Source of the DNA: an uncultured Clostridium sp. | Lineage (GTDB): Bacteria; Bacillota; Clostridia; TANB77; CAG-508 | DNA length: 46,708 bases | Assembly (NCBI GenBank): GCA_946409935.1 | Contig: CAMJYG010000015.1 | Span: 1 to 46,708, forward strand | Direction of reading: 5' to 3' | Shown: positions 43,591-46,708 of the stretch, piece after piece | How the letters are laid out: the number at the start of each line of letters is the position of its first letter | How positions within the stretch are numbered: the stretch's first letter is position 1 | Notes under the pieces: model-generated | Databases searched by the model: none | Seen by the model: the letters and a program-made list of their open reading frames with translations, nothing else | Told to the model about the DNA's origin: nothing | Position numbers and translations under genes: made by a program

Positions 43591-43695
43591 ATGGTAAATT
43601 TATTACTATTCCTAGTAATAGGATTTATGATTTCTATAACTATAAACTTAGCCTTATTAACAATTTTATACATAATTTGTACTAATAAGGATTAA
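43591..43695 (+). CDS. 34-residue hydrophobic peptide, candidate type I toxin
   Basis: MVNLLLFLVIGFMISITINL continuing to ILYIICTNKD: a single membrane span with a short charged tail, like the Fst/TxpA/holin-like peptide toxins. GAGGTGGTG precedes the ATG. A small hairpin (TCATAG/CTATGA) sits just upstream of the ribosome binding site, as in leaders of such toxins. A perfect 14-base terminator follows, and a consensus promoter on the opposite strand points into the gene. I recognise no exact family. Confidence 0.65.
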   Translation: MVNLLLFLVIGFMISITINLALLTILYIICTNKD

Positions 43696-43785
43696 ATAAA
43701 AACACTACATTTTGCTTTGGACAGGCAATGTAGTGTTTTTAACATTATATATGGCAACATACGTTATACTGTATGTTCATTTCCT
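43690..43785 (-). ncRNA. Candidate antisense RNA to the toxin-like mRNA
   Basis: Predicted only: the promoter at 43792-43820 would start transcription near 43785 on the minus strand, and the palindrome at 43698-43740 would end it after about 95 bases, overlapping the 3' end of the toxin mRNA. This matches the usual layout of convergent type I toxin-antitoxin pairs. Confidence 0.6.
43698..43740. terminator. Bidirectional terminator of the toxin-like locus
   Basis: AAAAACACTACATT and AATGTAGTGTTTTT are perfect 14-base arms with a 15-base loop. The T run on each strand suits termination in both directions. Confidence 0.85.
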
Positions 43786-43791
43786 AGTATT

Positions 43792-43820
43792 ATTATACTC
43801 GAATGATTTAATTTTGTCAA
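43792..43820 (-). promoter_or_regulatory. Consensus promoter for the antisense RNA
   Basis: On the minus strand TTGACA (43815-43820) and TATAAT (43792-43797) are both perfect and spaced by 17 bases. No ORF follows it on that strand before the terminator. Confidence 0.8.
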
Positions 43821-43934
43821 ATTTCTTTGAAAAATTTCAGTAATAAAGGTTATAGTTCAGTAACTAATAAAGACTAAATTAAAAATTTTCTAAAATTAAC
43901 AATGTTAAAAAATTAAAAAAATAGGAGGCAAATA

Positions 43935-44597
43935 GTGAGAATAAGATACAAAAAATGGGCAAGACCAGAATTAGAAGCAAGTAAATTTTATATAGATGAA
44001 CCAGAACTTTTAAAAGGAAAATGGAAATCAAAATTTAAAAATAGTAAGCAACCATTACATTTAGAATTAGGATGTGGAAAGGGACAATTTATTTCAAAAT
44101 TAGCTGTTGAAAATCTAGATATAAATTATATAGCAATAGATTTAGTGGATGCGATGCTTGGACTTGCTAAAAGAAATATAGAAAGTGAATACAAAGAAAA
44201 TAATATAGAACCTGAAAATGTACTAATAACTAGATTTGATATAGAAAGGATAAACTTAATACTAGATAAACAAGATGAAATAGAAAGAATATACATAAAT
44301 TTTTGTAATCCATGGCCAAAAGGTAAACATAGAAAAAAGAGATTAACACATTCTAAACAATTAGAAAAATACAAACAATTTTTAAAAAGTGGAGGAGAAA
44401 TTTATTTTAAAACAGATGACGATGGCTTATTCGAATCAAGTTTAATATATTTTGAAGATAGTGGATTTCAAATAATAGCAAAAACTTATGATTTGCATAA
44501 TGAGCCAATTTTTGAAAAAAACATTGAAACCGAACATGAAAAAATGTTTTCTGAACAGGGAATAAATATTAAAGCTTTAATAGCAAAATTAAAATAA
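43935..44597 (+). CDS. trmB: tRNA (guanine-N7)-methyltransferase
   Basis: 220 residues. LHLELGCGKGQFISKLA binds S-adenosylmethionine and FCNPWPKGKHRKKRLTH is the family signature. It methylates G46 of tRNA variable loops. The GTG start follows ATAGGAGGC. The next gene lies 15 bases downstream. Confidence 0.95.
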   Translation: MRIRYKKWARPELEASKFYIDEPELLKGKWKSKFKNSKQPLHLELGCGKGQFISKLAVENLDINYIAIDLVDAMLGLAKRNIESEYKENNIEPENVLITRFDIERINLILDKQDEIERIYINFCNPWPKGKHRKKRLTHSKQLEKYKQFLKSGGEIYFKTDDDGLFESSLIYFEDSGFQIIAKTYDLHNEPIFEKNIETEHEKMFSEQGINIKALIAKLK

Positions 44598-44612
44598 GGA
44601 ATGATATTAAAA

Positions 44613-45128
44613 ATGGAAATACAAGATGTAATAAATAATAATGACAATAAAGAATTTATATTGAAAGCAGTAAAAGAAAAGGGAAAATTATTAGAATATG
44701 CATCAAAAGAATTACAAAATGACAAAGAAGTGGTTACAGCTGCTTTGGAACAGGATGCAGAAGCTTTAGAATTTGCAAGTACAAATTTAAAAAATGATAA
44801 AGATATTCTTTTAATGGGAGTAAAAGGTGCACCTTGGACAATATGTTATGCTTCAGAAAAATTAAGAGAGGATAGGGAGCTAATTCTTAACAGTTGTAAA
44901 AATTATGGACAAGCATTATATTATGCCTCAGAAAAATTAAGAGATGACAGAGAAGTTGTTAAAGCTGCTGTTGAAAATAAAGGAATTATTATTAAATATG
45001 CTAGCCAAAGATTACAAAATGATAAAGAAATAGCTGAAATTGCTGTAAAGCAAAATAAACAGGCATATCACTTTATATCTCTAGATTTAAAACAAGATGA
45101 GGATATAAAAAATATTATATTAACCTGA
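44613..45128 (+). CDS. DUF4116 repeat protein
   Basis: 171 residues made of about five repeats of the form LEYASKELQNDKEVVTAALEQ / ICYASEKLREDRELIL / LYYASEKLRDDREVVKAA, each ~25-30 residues and helical. This is the DUF4116 repeat, of unknown function, found in bacteria, protists and large viruses. An ATG at 44601 is too close to AAGGA; the ATG at 44613 follows AAGGAATGATATTAAAA, the leader seen at coaD and 14968. It is probably co-transcribed with trmB. Confidence 0.8.
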   Translation: MEIQDVINNNDNKEFILKAVKEKGKLLEYASKELQNDKEVVTAALEQDAEALEFASTNLKNDKDILLMGVKGAPWTICYASEKLREDRELILNSCKNYGQALYYASEKLRDDREVVKAAVENKGIIIKYASQRLQNDKEIAEIAVKQNKQAYHFISLDLKQDEDIKNIILT

Positions 45129-45166
45129 AGTTCTGTAGATTTAATCGTGAGGTGTAGCAGTTAGTA

Positions 45167-45324
45167 GTTACAATTCACAGCTTTTAAAATAGTGTGCCCT
45201 GCCTAGCGCAATTACTATATAATTTTTCAGGCACCTCCAAGCGATTCCCGCTCAGTTGCCTCCTAAAAAATTATATAGTAATTGCTGGCGCGGGCTTAAA
45301 GTTTTATTAGCTGTGAATAGTAAA
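45167..45324 (+). repeat. Family-1 palindrome with a GC-rich core
   Basis: Outer ends GTTACAATTCACAGCT and AGCTGTGAATAG are inverted. GCAATTACTATATAATTTTT pairs perfectly with AAAAATTATATAGTAATTGC. The interior has CCTGCCTAGCGC and GGCGCGGGC, unusual in this AT-rich region. It separates the DUF4116 gene from pta. Confidence 0.8.
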
Positions 45325-45363
45325 AATTAGTAACAATTAGTTATAAAAAATTTAAAAAAGTAC

Positions 45364-45392
45364 TTGTACTTTTATGTAATTACCTATATAAT
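45364..45392 (+). promoter_or_regulatory. Promoter of pta
   Basis: TTGTAC at 45364-45369 and TATAAT at 45387-45392 are spaced by 17 bases, followed by AGGGAGG and the ATG at 45426. Confidence 0.75.
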
Positions 45393-45425
45393 GACAATAA
45401 ATAAAAATAGGGAGGTAATATTTTT

Positions 45426-46428
45426 ATGGCATTTATAGAGAATATAAAAAAAAGAGCAAAAGAAGATATTAAGACTATTGTTCTTCCGGAAGCTGAAGAT
45501 ATAAGAGTATTAGAAGCTACACGGACAAGTTTTAAAAGAGCAATATGCTAATATTATATTAATTGGAAATAAAGAAAGAATAGAAAAAAAGGCTGAAGAA
45601 AATAATTTAAGTATAAAAGGCGCAAAAATAGTTGACCCTTGTAATTCTGAAAAATATGAAGAATATGTAAATTTATTATATGAACTAAGAAAAAATAAGG
45701 GTATGACAATTGAAAAAGCAAAAGAGTTGGTTAAAGATCCTGTATATTATGGGATGCTTATGCTAAAAGATGAGAAAAGCGGAGCTGATGGATTAGTATC
45801 AGGTGCTGCTCATTCTACGTCGGATACATTAAGACCAGCACTTCAAATATTAAAAACTGAACCTGGAACTAAATTAGTATCAGCCTTTTTTGTTATGGAA
45901 GTACCAGAATGTAGTTATGGAGAAAATGGAATATTTGTATTTGGAGATTGTGGTTTAAATGAAAATCCAGATGCTGAAGCTTTATCTGAAATTGCAATTT
46001 CATCAAGTAAAAGTTTTGAACAATTAGTTGGAAAACAAGCTAAAATTGCAATGCTCTCATACTCTACATATGGAAGTGCAAAATCTGAATTAACAGATAA
46101 GGTAATACAAGCTACTAAATTAGTAAAAGAAAAAGAATCTAATTTATTGGTTGATGGAGAGCTTCAACTAGATTCAGCAATAATTCCTGAAATTGCAGAA
46201 TTTAAAGCTCCAGAAAGTCCAATAAAAGGAAATGCAAATGTTCTTATCTTTCCTGATTTAAATGCTGGAAATATTGGTTATAAACTTACTCAAAGATTGG
46301 CAAAAGCAGAAGCTTATGGACCTCTTTGCCAGGGTATAGCAAAACCAGTAAATGATTTATCAAGAGGTTGTAGTAGTCAAGACATTGCAGGTGTTGTGGG
46401 TATTACAGCAGTTCAAGCTCAAAAATAG
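45426..46428 (+). CDS. pta: Phosphate acetyltransferase, with +1 frameshift at CGGA
   Basis: 333 residues if one base is skipped at 45522, the normal length for the short Pta class. The first 32 codons give MAFIENIKKRAKEDIKTIVL and PEAEDIRVLEAT, and after the skip GQVLKEQYANIILIGNKE continues the domain. DGLVSGAAHSTSDTLRPALQ, LFPDLNAGNIGYKLTQRLA and QGIAKPVNDLSRGCS are family motifs. Pta interconverts acetyl-CoA and acetyl phosphate in fermentative acetate production. Starting at the ATG at 45703 would remove the first quarter of the protein. No ackA lies in the window. Confidence 0.9.
45522..45525 (+). other. Recoding site 6: ACA-CGGA in pta
   Basis: The frame-0 CGG is codon 33. Skipping C gives LEATGQVLKEQYANIILIGN. 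Glycine here is not strongly conserved in Pta, so the frame is clear but the residue is less certain. Frame 0 meets TAA after about nine codons. Confidence 0.72.
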
Positions 46429-46433
46429 GACAT

Positions 46434-46613
46434 TTGAAAAATATTTACAATTTTGGCTGTGTCAAATTTCATTTAAAACGCGCTTACCTGAGGCATACTG
46501 ACACTGTAACAGGCAAAGCCTTAACAGTCTCAGCAACATACACAAAGCATGCGCACTTGCCTTTTAAATAAAATTTTCCTTGCCAAAATTTAATTCTTTT
46601 CCAAACTGATTGG
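46434..46613 (+). repeat. Longest family-2 palindromic repeat
   Basis: The left part TTTGAAAAATATTTACAATT..GGCTGTG and the reverse complement of the right part (starting GGAAAAGAATTAAATTTTGG) are similar, giving an imperfect ~70-base inverted repeat around a GC-richer centre (ACGCGC ... GCATGCGC). It matches the coaD copy, the deleted trxA copy and the half copy at 14903. Confidence 0.78.
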
Positions 46614-46667
46614 TAAACTAAATACAATTTGTTTAAATTAATTGAATTTTAAGTAAGGAGACCAACT

Positions 46668-46682
46668 ATGAAAAGTCAATAG
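46668..46682 (+). other. Ribosome binding site with a 4-codon frame at the window end
   Basis: AAGGAG lies 7 bases before an ATG, but the frame is Met-Lys-Ser-Gln-TAG. The sequence ends 26 bases later. It might be a leader peptide or a broken gene start; nothing more can be said. Confidence 0.3.
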
Positions 46683-46708
46683 AAAAATGAAAATTTTTTA
46701 AATATTTT

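Noticed and set aside
2284..45525. The six frame breaks as random sequencing errors or pseudogenes
   Set aside because: Random errors favour homopolymers and would not all insert a C before GGA, and decaying genes would show other lesions. A systematic artefact specific to this motif is not excluded, so it is kept as the main rival in the finding.
46668..46708. Possible recoded TAG in a gene starting at the window end
   Set aside because: TAG ends other intact genes here (for example glmM and the pyruvyl transferase gene), and too little sequence follows to support read-through.
1..46708. tRNA or rRNA genes, including a tRNA-Gly variant that might read CGGA
   Set aside because: No cloverleaf-like GC-rich segment ending in CCA or rRNA motif was seen; the intergenic palindromes do not fit tRNA arms.

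Overview
The window is a very AT-rich Gram-positive chromosome segment, most likely from an anaerobic, endospore-forming Clostridia-type Bacillota (probably an uncultured gut lineage). The evidence is spoIIP and gpr (sporulation and germination), strong Shine-Dalgarno sites, frequent TTG/GTG starts, TTGaca-17-TATAAT promoters, MurT/GatD, and a Bacillus-like bacillosamine exopolysaccharide (EPS) locus. No rRNA, tRNA, CRISPR array or complete insertion sequence was seen.

Layout. (1) 68-13659: one long EPS operon on the + strand. It holds 4,6-dehydratase, aminotransferase, initiating sugar transferase and acetyltransferase (together a UDP-diacetylbacillosamine route), four glycosyltransferases, an EpsG-type polymerase, a polysaccharide pyruvyl transferase, a Wzx flippase and an F420-hydrogenase-beta-like Fe-S protein. 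(2) 13702-18679: a sortase with its LAYTG-type substrate, a membrane protein, and the Wzz-like / tyrosine kinase / PHP phosphatase control module. (3) 18989-28565: glmM, a small membrane protein, spoIIP, thyX-dfrA-coaE, and the opposing coaD and mgtA-like P-type ATPase. (4) 29030-36971: uvrA, gpr, the murT-gatD pair, a UMPH-1 type nucleotidase and a YcxB-like protein. (5) 37165-46428: a pilin-like surface protein, a thioredoxin-reductase-like gene and trxA separated by an inserted AAA/PD-(D/E)XK gene, rluA-type synthase, a candidate type I toxin-antitoxin locus, trmB, a DUF4116 protein and pta.

Main discovery. Five genes (degT, coaE, uvrA, a pilin-like gene, pta) are broken by six +1 frame breaks, and all six have the same form. 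The incoming frame meets the codon CGG followed by A, and skipping the C restores the frame through a GGA codon; at most of these sites the recovered residue is a glycine expected for the family. By hand-scan of all annotated genes on both strands, CGG is not used as an ordinary in-frame sense codon anywhere else. The simplest biological reading is that CGG is unassigned or starved in this organism and that CGGA is decoded as a +1 frameshift or four-base glycine codon. A systematic base-calling artefact must still be excluded.

The intergenic spaces are also unusual. At least two families of MITE-like imperfect palindromes occur, some nested within one another, and some carry the leader or ribosome binding region of the next gene. 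A gpr leader hairpin buries its Shine-Dalgarno site, and duplicated palindromes precede the pilin-like gene.
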